This document shows positions 52,077 to 59,765 of a DNA stretch of 64,000 nucleotides, piece by piece. Origin of the DNA: Brevibacillus_H ginsengisoli. GTDB lineage: Bacteria > Bacillota > Bacilli > Brevibacillales > Brevibacillaceae. The DNA is taken from NCBI RefSeq assembly GCF_050113715.1, contig NZ_JBNJQR010000008.1, positions 62,001 through 126,000 on the forward strand, in the 5' to 3' direction. How positions within the stretch are numbered: the first letter of the stretch is position 1; each line of letters opens with the position of its first letter. The notes under the pieces were generated by a model. The model was not told the origin of the DNA. It made no database searches and saw nothing but the letters and a program-made list of their open reading frames with translations. A program made the position numbers and the translations under genes.

Positions 52077-52874
52077 ATGACTTCTCTTCCTTCTACTCCA
52101 GCCAAGATCGAACTACATCGCGTTTCTCATCTCTATGTCAATACGATTAGCGCTTTCTTAGCCGTTAAGGGAATCGACTTGCGAGTAGAAGAGGGTGAGT
52201 TTGTCTGCTTGGTTGGGCCTAGCGGCTGTGGAAAAACCACGATTCTCTCGCTGATTGCTGGAATTGAGCGGCCAACTGCCGGAAAAATCCTTTTGGATGG
52301 CCATGAAGTGACCGGCACTTCTCGGCAAATTGGCTATATGTTGCAACAAGATTATCTGTTTACCTGGCGTACGATTGAGGACAATGTGATGCTTGGGCTA
52401 GACATCCAAGGAATTCGCAATAAAGATACAGAGGCGTATGCTTCTCGCCTTCTTTCTGAAATGGGCTTGCAGGAGTTTCGCAAAGCTTATCCGCAGCAAT
52501 TATCAGGTGGAATGCGCCAGCGGGTTGCGCTCGCCAGAACCCTTGCCTGTCAGCCAGATGTGCTGTTGTTGGATGAACCCTTTTCGGCGCTCGATTATCA
52601 GACCAAGCTTAAATTGGAGGATTTGATTATCGAAACGCTTCGCCGTCATAAGAAGACGGCCATTCTCGTGACACACGACTTGTCGGAAGCGGTAGCAATG
52701 GGAGATCGCGTCTACATACTCGATCGCAATCCCGGACGCGTTCACAAGGAAGTTATCGTCCCGGATGAGATACGCCAGCCTCTTCCCTTTCAAGCCCGTA
52801 ATCAGGAGGGGTTCACCGTACTTTTCCAACAGGTGTGGAAGGAAATGGAGCGTGTAACGGATGCAACCCATTGA
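52077..52874 (+). CDS. ABC transporter ATP-binding protein (SsuB/YtlC-like)
   Basis: 265 residues. Walker A GPSGCGKTT, Q-loop QQDYLFTWRT, signature LSGGMRQRVALART, Walker B VLLLDEPFSALD and switch VTHDLSEAV, as in nitrate/sulfonate/taurine importers. Starts 6 nt after the binding-protein gene, with GGGAGG overlapping its stop codon; the end overlaps the permease start by 14 nt, so the three genes are coupled. Confidence 0.94.
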   Translation: MTSLPSTPAKIELHRVSHLYVNTISAFLAVKGIDLRVEEGEFVCLVGPSGCGKTTILSLIAGIERPTAGKILLDGHEVTGTSRQIGYMLQQDYLFTWRTIEDNVMLGLDIQGIRNKDTEAYASRLLSEMGLQEFRKAYPQQLSGGMRQRVALARTLACQPDVLLLDEPFSALDYQTKLKLEDLIIETLRRHKKTAILVTHDLSEAVAMGDRVYILDRNPGRVHKEVIVPDEIRQPLPFQARNQEGFTVLFQQVWKEMERVTDATH

Positions 52875-53613
52875 TACCAAACAAATCCACCTTGCTTATG
52901 TGAAACAAGAAAAGAGGATGCGACTGTACGTTTTCCTCACTCAACTCATTATCTTCGCTCTCTTCATGAGCCTTTGGGAATGGGTGGGCAGGGTCAATGC
53001 CATTAATGTCCTTTTGTTCAGCTATCCGAGCAAAATGTGGGCGTTGTTTGTGGAAAAATTACTGGATGGAAGCCTGCTCCCCCATCTTTATACAACTGTC
53101 TATGAAACGGCGGTCGGGTTTATACTGGGAACGCTCCTTGGAACGTTATTTGCCGCCGTGATCTGGTGGTTTCCGTTTTTGTCACGTGTGCTTGATCCCT
53201 ATTTAGTCGTATTAAACAGCATGCCCAAGGTTGCGTTCGGCCCCCTCTTCATAGTGGGATTCGGCCCTGGGTTCTTCTCAATCATTGCGATGGGGTTTGC
53301 CATTTCGGTGATCATTACCACGATCGTCATCTACAACAGCTTCAAGGAAGTCAACCAGAATTACATCAAAGTGGTGCAAACACTGGGCGGCAACAAACGT
53401 CAAATTTTCACGCTGGTCATTTTGCCGGCTACCGTTCCGGCGATCGTCTCCACGTTGAAAGTGAATGTCGGCCTCTCATGGGTTGGGGTCATTACCGGAG
53501 AATTCCTGGTCTCGCAAAGCGGGCTCGGTTACCTCATCATCTACGGCTTTCAAGTATTTAACTTTACCCTCGTAAGCGTTACAGTAGAACAACAGGATCA
53601 CTTACTTCCTTAA
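52861..53613 (+). pseudogene. ABC permease (SsuC/YtlD-like), 5' part, interrupted by the 5.9-kb element
   Basis: The first 236 codons encode a normal BPD_transp_1 permease: membrane helices, LYTTVYETAVGFILGTLLGTL, VLNSMPKVAFGPLFIVGFGPGF (in pieces), and the EAA loop region TLGGNKRQIFTLVILPATVP. After GFQVFNFTL (core CT at 53569-53570) the frame leaves the family: VSVTVEQQDHLLP is encoded by the element and then stops. The true last 32 residues are at 59499-59595. Joined at CT, the gene is 807 nt, 268 residues, full length for the family. As it stands the last membrane helix is missing, so the importer is probably inactive unless the element excises. Confidence 0.93.
53558..53594 (+). other. 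attL of the serine-recombinase element
   Basis: Left attB arm TTAACTTTACC (53558-53568), core CT (53569-53570), then the right attP arm (53571-53594) ending AGAACAACA. The arm is an imperfect inverted copy of the attP arm at attR. Inferred from the flanking permease reading frame and the symmetry. Confidence 0.85.
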
Positions 53614-53715
53614 ATCTCCATTCAGAGGATAAAATCGGTACATTTATCAAACACTACCATTCAGTGGAGAAGCGATTTTAATCCGCTATGAAGAGCTAAG
53701 TAAGGAAGAGAGCCA

Positions 53716-55257
53716 ATGTTCTTTCGCAGATATAGCCCCTCAAAAAAACGATCTCAGTCACTAGTTCCCGTAAGCTTTCATGAGCTTTTACAAAAGGTAA
53801 AAGACTGGACCGCCCCAAGCAAAGATTGGTCCGTCACTCGCATATCCAACGTGTTTTCCCTGTTCTATTACTCGTATCTAGTCGATTCCGAGCAATTACA
53901 GCAATCGATTATCAAACAACTGCAGGCGATTGAAGGCAATTATCAAGCCGCAGAGGATCTGCTTCAGGTCATTCCGTTGGATGAAATCGTATTGACTGAG
54001 GATTTCCCGAAGGTAATGAAGCATTTAATACAGGGATGGGTTTTCATCCATGTTGATGGCTTATCCAAAGGCTTACTCTGTAATATCACAAAATCCGAAA
54101 AACGAAACCTCACCAAACCGGAAATCGAGAGCCAAATCTATGGTCCGCAGATCGCTTTTGTGGAGTCACTCCAAACCAATATGGCCATCATCCGCAAATA
54201 TGTTCCGCATACGAAACTGGTGGTCGAAGAGTTTGAAGTTGGCAGACGAACGTTAACCTCGATTTCGGTTCTTTATATCCAAGATATCGCTGACCCCCAA
54301 AATATTCAGGAAACTAAGAGTCGATTAGAACAGATTGACATTGAATATATTTTGGACAGCACGATGCTCTCTCAGTTAATTTCGGACCAAGAAAGCTCCC
54401 TTTTCCCCGAAATGCTGCTGACGGAACGCCCGGATCGAACAGTCGCGGGAATGATGGATGGTAAAATTGCCATTCTTGTGTCTGGGAGTCCGTTTGCTAT
54501 TTTGTGTCCTTGCAGTTTAGTTGACTTCTTTAAATCGACGGAGGATTTGTATTTCAGATGGAGTGCAGCAACATTTCTGCGCCTCTTGCGGATTACAGCC
54601 GTAATCGTCTCGGTTCTGTTAACTCCATCATATGTTGCTGCGCTTACCTTCCATTACCAATTGATTCCTTCTACCATGCTGGTTTCGTTGGCGCAATCCC
54701 GTTCAAGAGTCCCTTTTCCACCGTTAATGGAAGCTTTTATACTGGAATTCATGATTGAGCTGTTGCGTGAGGCCGGTGCCAGGCTCCCAACCAAAGTGGG
54801 ACAAACCATGAGTATCGTTGGCGGTATCGTTATCGGACAAGCGGCGGTACAGGCTGGATTTACGAGCAACATTCTGATTATCATTGTGGCTCTGGGGGCT
54901 TTAGCCTCTTTTACGACCCCCTCTTACATGATCGGGAATGCCATCCGTATTCTGCGATTCCCGATGATCCTGTTAGCCGGCATGCTTGGCGGTGTGGGGA
55001 TTATGTTGGGCATCTGTTTTACGCTGATTCACCTGCTGAGATTAACCAGCTTGGGACATTCCTATCTGTATCCGTTGTATCCTCCCGTCTTGCGTAAGAT
55101 CCCGAACAGTGTTGTTCGCGCGCCTTTCAAGTCTTTATTCAGACGTTCTGTATCGACTGCCGACAAAAATCAGTCCGGCTCGAATCACCTTCCCCACCCC
55201 CCAAAAACTCCGGATATCTTTGAAGAACCGGTAGGTGGACAGCATGAATCATCCTAA
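53716..55257 (+). CDS. Spore germinant receptor subunit A (GerA family)
   Basis: 513 residues, the usual GerAA length. A hydrophilic N-terminal domain (about 1-285) with the family motif LLTERPDRTVAGMMDGKIAI precedes about five membrane helices with AQSRSRVPFPPLMEAF, PTKVGQTMSIVGGIVIGQAAV and SFTTPSYMIGNAIRILRFP. Sits in the spore inner membrane and with the B and C subunits senses small-molecule germinants, acting as a ligand-gated channel. AAGGAAGAG precedes the ATG. First gene of a three-gene operon lying wholly inside the recombinase element. Germinant unknown. Confidence 0.93.
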   Translation: MFFRRYSPSKKRSQSLVPVSFHELLQKVKDWTAPSKDWSVTRISNVFSLFYYSYLVDSEQLQQSIIKQLQAIEGNYQAAEDLLQVIPLDEIVLTEDFPKVMKHLIQGWVFIHVDGLSKGLLCNITKSEKRNLTKPEIESQIYGPQIAFVESLQTNMAIIRKYVPHTKLVVEEFEVGRRTLTSISVLYIQDIADPQNIQETKSRLEQIDIEYILDSTMLSQLISDQESSLFPEMLLTERPDRTVAGMMDGKIAILVSGSPFAILCPCSLVDFFKSTEDLYFRWSAATFLRLLRITAVIVSVLLTPSYVAALTFHYQLIPSTMLVSLAQSRSRVPFPPLMEAFILEFMIELLREAGARLPTKVGQTMSIVGGIVIGQAAVQAGFTSNILIIIVALGALASFTTPSYMIGNAIRILRFPMILLAGMLGGVGIMLGICFTLIHLLRLTSLGHSYLYPLYPPVLRKIPNSVVRAPFKSLFRRSVSTADKNQSGSNHLPHPPKTPDIFEEPVGGQHESS

Positions 55258-56365
55258 TCAACAAGCCAGAACCGTACCTTTACTCCGCTCTTTCTTGATT
55301 TTTTTCGTTATTCCCGCGAACCAGATCGGTGTCGGTTTCATGGGATTTGAGTCATACGTTTACACGGGTTCAGGGCATGACGCTTGGATCTCTGTCCTCA
55401 TGGCGAGTGTGGCTTCTATGGTAGCTGTCTGGTTTATGGTTCGAACGCTTTTGCGATTCGAGTCAAAGGATCTATACGACATACACGGGTTCGTCTACGG
55501 CAAATGGATTGGAAAGTTCATGAATACGATCTATATGATTTATTTGTTTCTCACGGGTTTTACCATTTTGCGCACTTATATCGAAGTCGTGCAAGCTTGG
55601 ATGTTCCCGGACCTTGAAGCATGGTTCTTGGCGACACTCTTGGTTCTCTTAATTATATATGGCGTGAATAGCGGGATTCGCGTGATTGTCGGTTACTGCT
55701 TTCTCACAATCGTTTTCTCCGTCTGGTTGGGCGGGCTCTATTATTACCCACTTCAATATGCCCATTGGGAGCACCTTTTTCCCATCATGGAGGCAAGTCT
55801 TCCCGAGTTATTAGCTGGAGCTCAAAAAATGTCCTTCACTATCATCGGATTCGAAATCATTTACTTTGTCTTTCCCTTTCTGCAGGACAAAGAGCGCGTT
55901 ATGAAGTATTCGCAGTTTGGCTTACTGTTTACAACATTTATTTTTGTAAGCATCATGATGGTCTCTATCGTTTACTACTCTGGTAAACAATTACTTAAAA
56001 CTGTCTGGGCTACCCTCAATTTGTATAAAATTGTCGAACTGCCCTTCCTGGAACGCTTCGAATACATTGCGGTCGCTTACTGGATGTTTATCGTCACTCC
56101 AAATTTGTTCTTGTATCTCTGGGCATCTACACGAGGATTCAGCAAAACTTTTCATATCAAACAGCGTACTGCCCTATACGGATTATGTTTAGTCATGATT
56201 ATCCTTACCATGCTTATTAAGACAAGAGACCAGATTAACAACTTTACAGATATGGTAGGGTATGTGGGCCTTGGATTGTCATTTGCCTATCCGATCGTTC
56301 TCTATGTTTTTGTCATGATAAAACAATCCTGGCAGAGGAGGAATAAGAGTGAAGACCCGGCGTAA
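55244..56365 (+). CDS. Spore germinant receptor subunit B (GerAB family, APC-type permease fold)
   Basis: 373 residues with about ten membrane helices: IPANQIGVGFMGFESYVYTGSG near the start (in pieces), DIHGFVYGKWIGKFMNTIYM, RTYIEVVQAWMFP and IIGFEIIYFVFPFL. The B subunit carries the germinant-binding pocket in characterised receptors. The ATG at 55244 is chosen over an in-frame GTG at 55235 because GGTGG fits it; it overlaps gerA's end by 14 nt. Confidence 0.92.
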   Translation: MNHPNQQARTVPLLRSFLIFFVIPANQIGVGFMGFESYVYTGSGHDAWISVLMASVASMVAVWFMVRTLLRFESKDLYDIHGFVYGKWIGKFMNTIYMIYLFLTGFTILRTYIEVVQAWMFPDLEAWFLATLLVLLIIYGVNSGIRVIVGYCFLTIVFSVWLGGLYYYPLQYAHWEHLFPIMEASLPELLAGAQKMSFTIIGFEIIYFVFPFLQDKERVMKYSQFGLLFTTFIFVSIMMVSIVYYSGKQLLKTVWATLNLYKIVELPFLERFEYIAVAYWMFIVTPNLFLYLWASTRGFSKTFHIKQRTALYGLCLVMIILTMLIKTRDQINNFTDMVGYVGLGLSFAYPIVLYVFVMIKQSWQRRNKSEDPA

Positions 56366-57494
56366 GACCTTACTGTACGGCCTGATCGTCTGTTTGACGT
56401 TGTTCCTGCTTTTTTTTGCCGGAGGGGTAGAGAAAAGAGTTCTGGAGCGAATGGGCTTGGTCGTGGTCATTGGGTATGATGAGCTGCCCCGGGACCGACT
56501 GCTGGGTACGGTTGTCCTGTACCAGATCGATCCCGGGGCGAAGGAAAAAGTGAACGTGATTTCCAATACAGCCTTTACGAGCAAAGGTTTCCGCAGCGCG
56601 GCGAATGTAGAATCTGCCAAGAAATTGGCTGGTGGCCAAATACGGGTTGTGACCTATCACGAGTCACTCGCTCGCAAAGGCATCATGAATTTGGTGGATT
56701 CCTTAAGTCGTGATGCCGATATAGGTACAGGGATATACCTGACAGTCAGCAAAAACAAAGTCCTCGATCTCCTATCCCATCGATACCCAGAATTCGCGAA
56801 CGTTGGCACCTATATCTATCAAAACATCAAGCAAAACACTAATGGCGAACGGTTAATTTCGTCCACTCTGCATGAATTTCTGCACGATTATTATTCGGTT
56901 GGAAAAGATCCGGTGCTTCCCTATATTGCTCAACAGGGGGATGAGCTGATGATCAATAAAATAGCCTTGTTCAAAGACGATCGGATGGTAGGGACAATGT
57001 CCTTACAAGACTCCTTCCTAATCAAATTGCTACAAAATCGTGTAAGCGGTGGAAACATCGAATTAAAAATTGATGGGAAACCTCTGGCTAAATACCTTCT
57101 CAAGGGAGGGCAAGGAAAGCCCATTCATATCGTCCTTGAACAGATTGGAAGCAAGAGTAAAATTAACGTCGTAGATCCCAATACGCCTACTTTTGAAATT
57201 AAAATCAAGCTGGAAGCGAGACTGCAAGAGATTGTCACCCAGATCGATCTGAGTAAACCCGAGTCATTGAAAGCGTTGCAGTCTGAAGCGAACAAAGCAC
57301 TTGAAAAGCTGCTCCAGACATTCTTGAAGGAAACCCAAAAAATGGGTGTCGACCCTGTTGGATTTGGATTAAAATATGATGCCCAAGTACGTCATGCCAA
57401 ACTTACGAAAGAGAAGTGGCGAGGTGATTACAACAAAGCCAAATTCAACATCAGTGTAAACACTATGATCATCCGCACCGGCGTAACCAGATAA
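56349..57494 (+). CDS. Spore germinant receptor subunit C (Ger(x)C family), no lipobox
   Basis: 381 residues, Ger(x)C family: VEKRVLERMGLVVVIGYDEL, then KVNVISNTAFTSKGFRSAANVESAKKLAGGQIRVVTYHESLA in pieces, and a C-terminal domain with DPVGFGLKY. GerC proteins are usually lipoproteins, but here the hydrophobic N-terminus (about 7-26) ends FAGGVEKR without a Cys, so it may be held by an uncleaved anchor instead. GAGGAGG is 7 nt before the GTG start; overlaps gerB by 17 nt. Confidence 0.92.
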   Translation: MKTRRKTLLYGLIVCLTLFLLFFAGGVEKRVLERMGLVVVIGYDELPRDRLLGTVVLYQIDPGAKEKVNVISNTAFTSKGFRSAANVESAKKLAGGQIRVVTYHESLARKGIMNLVDSLSRDADIGTGIYLTVSKNKVLDLLSHRYPEFANVGTYIYQNIKQNTNGERLISSTLHEFLHDYYSVGKDPVLPYIAQQGDELMINKIALFKDDRMVGTMSLQDSFLIKLLQNRVSGGNIELKIDGKPLAKYLLKGGQGKPIHIVLEQIGSKSKINVVDPNTPTFEIKIKLEARLQEIVTQIDLSKPESLKALQSEANKALEKLLQTFLKETQKMGVDPVGFGLKYDAQVRHAKLTKEKWRGDYNKAKFNISVNTMIIRTGVTR

Positions 57495-57495
57495 T

Positions 57496-57672
57496 TCACC
57501 CCATTCCAAGGTGATTATTCGCTTCATTCGAAAGGTTCCAGACGCGAAGCTCATACGATTCGGCTCCCGAAGAGATAAACGGGTCCATCTCAGCGATTGC
57601 TTGGGCTTCCATCATGGAACCAGCTCGAATAATCACCATTCCCCCACGATAATTGCCAACATAAATTGTCAT
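57496..57672 (-). pseudogene. YciI-like domain C-terminal fragment
   Basis: 58 codons: MTIYVGNYRGGMVIIRAGSM, EAQAIAEMDPFISSGAESYE and a LRVWNLSNE end match the second half of YciI-like proteins (GG-x-x-I, s-x-eeA, DPF-x-x-G, YEiR-W). The N-terminal strand and catalytic His region (about 35 residues) are missing, and a TAG lies two codons before the ATG, so it is probably a relic. It begins 1 nt after gerC on the other strand, so it travelled with the element. Confidence 0.65.
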
Positions 57673-57704
57673 GTATGACTAATTTCAACATAATCTGGTA
57701 TTGT

Positions 57705-57878
57705 TTACGGTTTACGATTCTGGGAATTTGACAGAGGAGCGTTATGTTCCTTCCTTGCATAAGCATTCATCGTCGCGTGAAGCATAATCGTCAAGGCGCG
57801 TTCCAATAATTGTTTGTTCGGGAACTGATGATGCACATCACGGCAGTCAGAGGGCAGGTTTACTTCTACTCTTGTCAT
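57705..57878 (-). CDS. 57-residue protein divergent from the recombinase; candidate directionality factor
   Basis: MTRVEVNLPSDCRDVHHQFP, then NKQLLERALTIMLHATMNAY and a polar tail. GGGAGAG lies 7 nt before the ATG. Small, basic and helix-containing; no family recognised. Its position next to a large serine integrase and its size recall SprB, the 58-residue recombination directionality factor of SPbeta, but this is inference from context, not sequence similarity. Confidence 0.55.
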   Translation of the reverse strand: MTRVEVNLPSDCRDVHHQFPNKQLLERALTIMLHATMNAYARKEHNAPLSNSQNRKP

Positions 57879-58013
57879 TCACTCACTCTCCCTTCTTCTG
57901 TAAAAAACAGTCGTGATCGTTCTTTTTGAATCTATTCCGCTGTGCCTGTACAACATGATTCATACCCTCTCTTGCAAGAAGAGAGAACAGTTTGAATTCA
58001 GGTAGGTGACAAC

Positions 58014-59465
58014 ATGAAAACAGCGCTCTATATCCGCGTGTCAACGGACGAACAAGCAAAGGAAGGGTACTCGATCCCTGCTCAAAAGGATAAATTAATG
58101 GCCTACATTCGTTCGCAGGATTGGGAATTTGTCGATCTGTACATCGATGAGGGGAGGAGTGGAAAGGATTTAGAGCGTCAGGAGTTACATCGCCTGCGTG
58201 CTGACATCCGTACTGGCCGAATTGAGGTTGTCCTTGTCTATCGTCTTGACCGATTAACTCGCTCGGTGCTGGATCTCTATCATCTTTTGCAAGAGTTCGA
58301 GACGTATCAAGTCAAGTTTCGTTCAGCCACAGAAATATACGATACGACGACGGCGATGGGACGTCTTTTTCTTACGTTGGTGGCTGCACTGGCTCAATGG
58401 GAACGAGAGAATCTGGGAGAACGCACTCGCATGGGAAAAGAAGAGAAGATCAAGCAAGGGAAACGCGCAGGTGGCAATATCCCCTATGGCTATCGGTTAG
58501 ATCATGGTACTCTGGCTATTCATGACCAGGAAGCCACGACGGTAAAGCTTATCTACCAACTCTATCACCAGTACGGTAATATGAATCGGGTAGCTGACCG
58601 CCTTTTTCAACTGGGTATATTCTCGCGAAAGGGTACACCCTTCTCGGTGAAAACCGTTCGAGATATCCTCCGAAATCCTGTTTACATCGGCACTTTGCGT
58701 TACAACCATGCCCGCAAACATCAGAACAAGAACAAAGCAGTTCCATTAGAGGATGTGATTCTGATCGAAAACGCTCATCCCGCCATTCTCTCTGCAGAGG
58801 ATTTTTCTTCTCTCCAACAACAGTTGAAACACCAATCTAAAAAAAGCCCTCGTACACTTTCCTCTACGTATCTCTTCTCTGGTTTGGTGCTCTGCCCGCA
58901 CTGCCGTCATACTCTAATAGGCAAAACCAGTAAAAACCATCGGTACTACCACTGTTCCTATACAAAACCAGGTGCCTGTCACCAATACAGCATCCGCGAA
59001 GATCAACTGGAACGTCTGTTCATTCAGTTATTCCAAACCCTTTTGAGACAGATCACGATCCAACTGCTTCCACTGACACAGAACACCACATTGGAACTCA
59101 AGCCCAATGAACAATCCTTGTATCAAAAAGAGCAAGCTCATCTCACACAAAAAGAGCATCGACTCCACGAACTCTTTCTCGCGGGAATGATCGATATTCA
59201 GGAATTCCAAAAACAAATAACCGCTATCCAGCAACGCCGAGAAGAAATCAACGAATTGCTGAACCAAAAAGAAAGCTCCGATGCTCTGAATGATGAGAGT
59301 TGCCAGACGCTGATTGAGACGCTCCTCAATGTTGATCAAATATGGAACTACATGAGTCGCGATGAACAGCAGAAGGTCATACACCTCCTGGTTGCAAGTA
59401 TCAAGTTGCGCTATCACGATCAGCAAAAGATGTGGGTCATTGACTCGATTTCTTATCATCCGTAA
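58014..59465 (+). CDS. Large serine site-specific recombinase
   Basis: 483 residues, same layout and size class as SpoIVCA. Catalytic resolvase domain (1-140) with nucleophile Ser10 in YIRVSTDEQ and VYRLDRLTRS; Recombinase domain (about 150-260: IPYGYRLD, FSVKTVRDILRNPVYIG); zinc ribbon (about 295-330: CPHCRHTLIG, YYHC, GAC); coiled coil (about 365-425) typical of directionality control. Its stop is 7 nt before the attP arm at the right end. It should perform attP x attB integration and, with a directionality factor, excision. Confidence 0.95.
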   Translation: MKTALYIRVSTDEQAKEGYSIPAQKDKLMAYIRSQDWEFVDLYIDEGRSGKDLERQELHRLRADIRTGRIEVVLVYRLDRLTRSVLDLYHLLQEFETYQVKFRSATEIYDTTTAMGRLFLTLVAALAQWERENLGERTRMGKEEKIKQGKRAGGNIPYGYRLDHGTLAIHDQEATTVKLIYQLYHQYGNMNRVADRLFQLGIFSRKGTPFSVKTVRDILRNPVYIGTLRYNHARKHQNKNKAVPLEDVILIENAHPAILSAEDFSSLQQQLKHQSKKSPRTLSSTYLFSGLVLCPHCRHTLIGKTSKNHRYYHCSYTKPGACHQYSIREDQLERLFIQLFQTLLRQITIQLLPLTQNTTLELKPNEQSLYQKEQAHLTQKEHRLHELFLAGMIDIQEFQKQITAIQQRREEINELLNQKESSDALNDESCQTLIETLLNVDQIWNYMSRDEQQKVIHLLVASIKLRYHDQQKMWVIDSISYHP

Positions 59466-59472
59466 TGCGCGT

Positions 59473-59509
59473 TGTTGTTCTTTTGTACCGTTTCTCCTGG
59501 TAATGGTAA
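59473..59509 (+). other. attR of the serine-recombinase element
   Basis: Left attP arm (59473-59496, starting TGTTGTTCTTTTG), core CT (59497-59498), then right attB arm GGTAATGGTAA (59499-59509), which mirrors TTAACTTTACC at attL (9 of 11 positions). Confidence 0.85.
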
Positions 59510-59595
59510 GTCTTGCGCTGATTGCCATCGTCGCGACCATCATGTATAAGGGAGTCGCCTATCTGGAGCGAAGGCTTACCCGCCAGTTTAAATAG
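59499..59595 (+). pseudogene. ABC permease (SsuC/YtlD-like), 3' part beyond the element
   Basis: After the CT core the sequence GGTAATGGTAAGT continues the permease as VMVSLALIAIVATIMYKGVA, YLERRLTRQFK and stop. This is the missing last membrane helix and cytoplasmic tail of the SsuC family (FTLV-x-x-SL-x-I-x-VVAT-x-MY typical spacing). With 52861-53570 it gives exactly 269 codons including stop. It has no start of its own. Confidence 0.92.
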
Positions 59596-59598
59596 ATG

Positions 59599-59759
59599 AG
59601 AAAAGACTTCGTCACTCTAAGCTCTGTTTAAGCTCGCGTGTTGTCTCAACTGTCCGCTCCGCTTAAAATGAGACACGAGTTGACGAAGTCTTTTCTCCAG
59701 TACGCTTACGCGAAGGAAAAAAGTCGAATTACTTTCCCACTGTAAAGTAATTCGACTTT
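59599..59759 (+). repeat. Structured non-coding repeat, copy 3 (short form)
   Basis: Inverted repeat arms 59599-59614 (AGAAAAGACTTCGTCA) and 59681-59696, perfect over 16 bp, with nested pairing CTCGCGTGTTGTCTC/GAGACACGAG. The internal region is about 130-180 nt shorter than in the other copies. The companion hairpin has 16-bp arms AAAGTCGAATTACTTT (59720-59735) and AAAGTAATTCGACTTT (59744-59759). Starts 3 nt after the permease stop. Confidence 0.8.
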
Positions 59760-59765
59760 CTTAAT

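Larger units (their letters stand above)
53571..59498 (+). mobile_element. 5,928-bp integrated element carrying a gerABC operon and a large serine recombinase
   Basis: Bounded by CT core dinucleotides at 53569-53570 and 59497-59498, both inside one permease gene. Contents left to right: gerA, gerB, gerC (plus), a YciI-like fragment and a 57-codon ORF (minus), and a 483-residue serine recombinase whose stop lies 7 nt from the right attP arm. Reconstructed attB arms match inverted at 9 of 11 positions and attP arms at 17 of 24, both centred on the same CT. This is the structure expected for a large serine integrase. Whether excision is developmental (as for skin or SPbeta) is unknown. Confidence 0.88.

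Noticed and set aside
53571..59498. Element as a Tn1546-like transposon, as known for spoVA-2mob.
   Set aside because: There is no Tn3-type transposase or 38-bp terminal repeats; the only recombinase is a large serine integrase and the ends are asymmetric att sites.
53569..59503. GTAA as the recombination core of the element.
   Set aside because: GTAA is shared by both ends, but taking it as centre puts the attP inverted repeats off by several nt. CT gives exact 9+2+9 symmetry and an attB palindrome, with the same restored protein.
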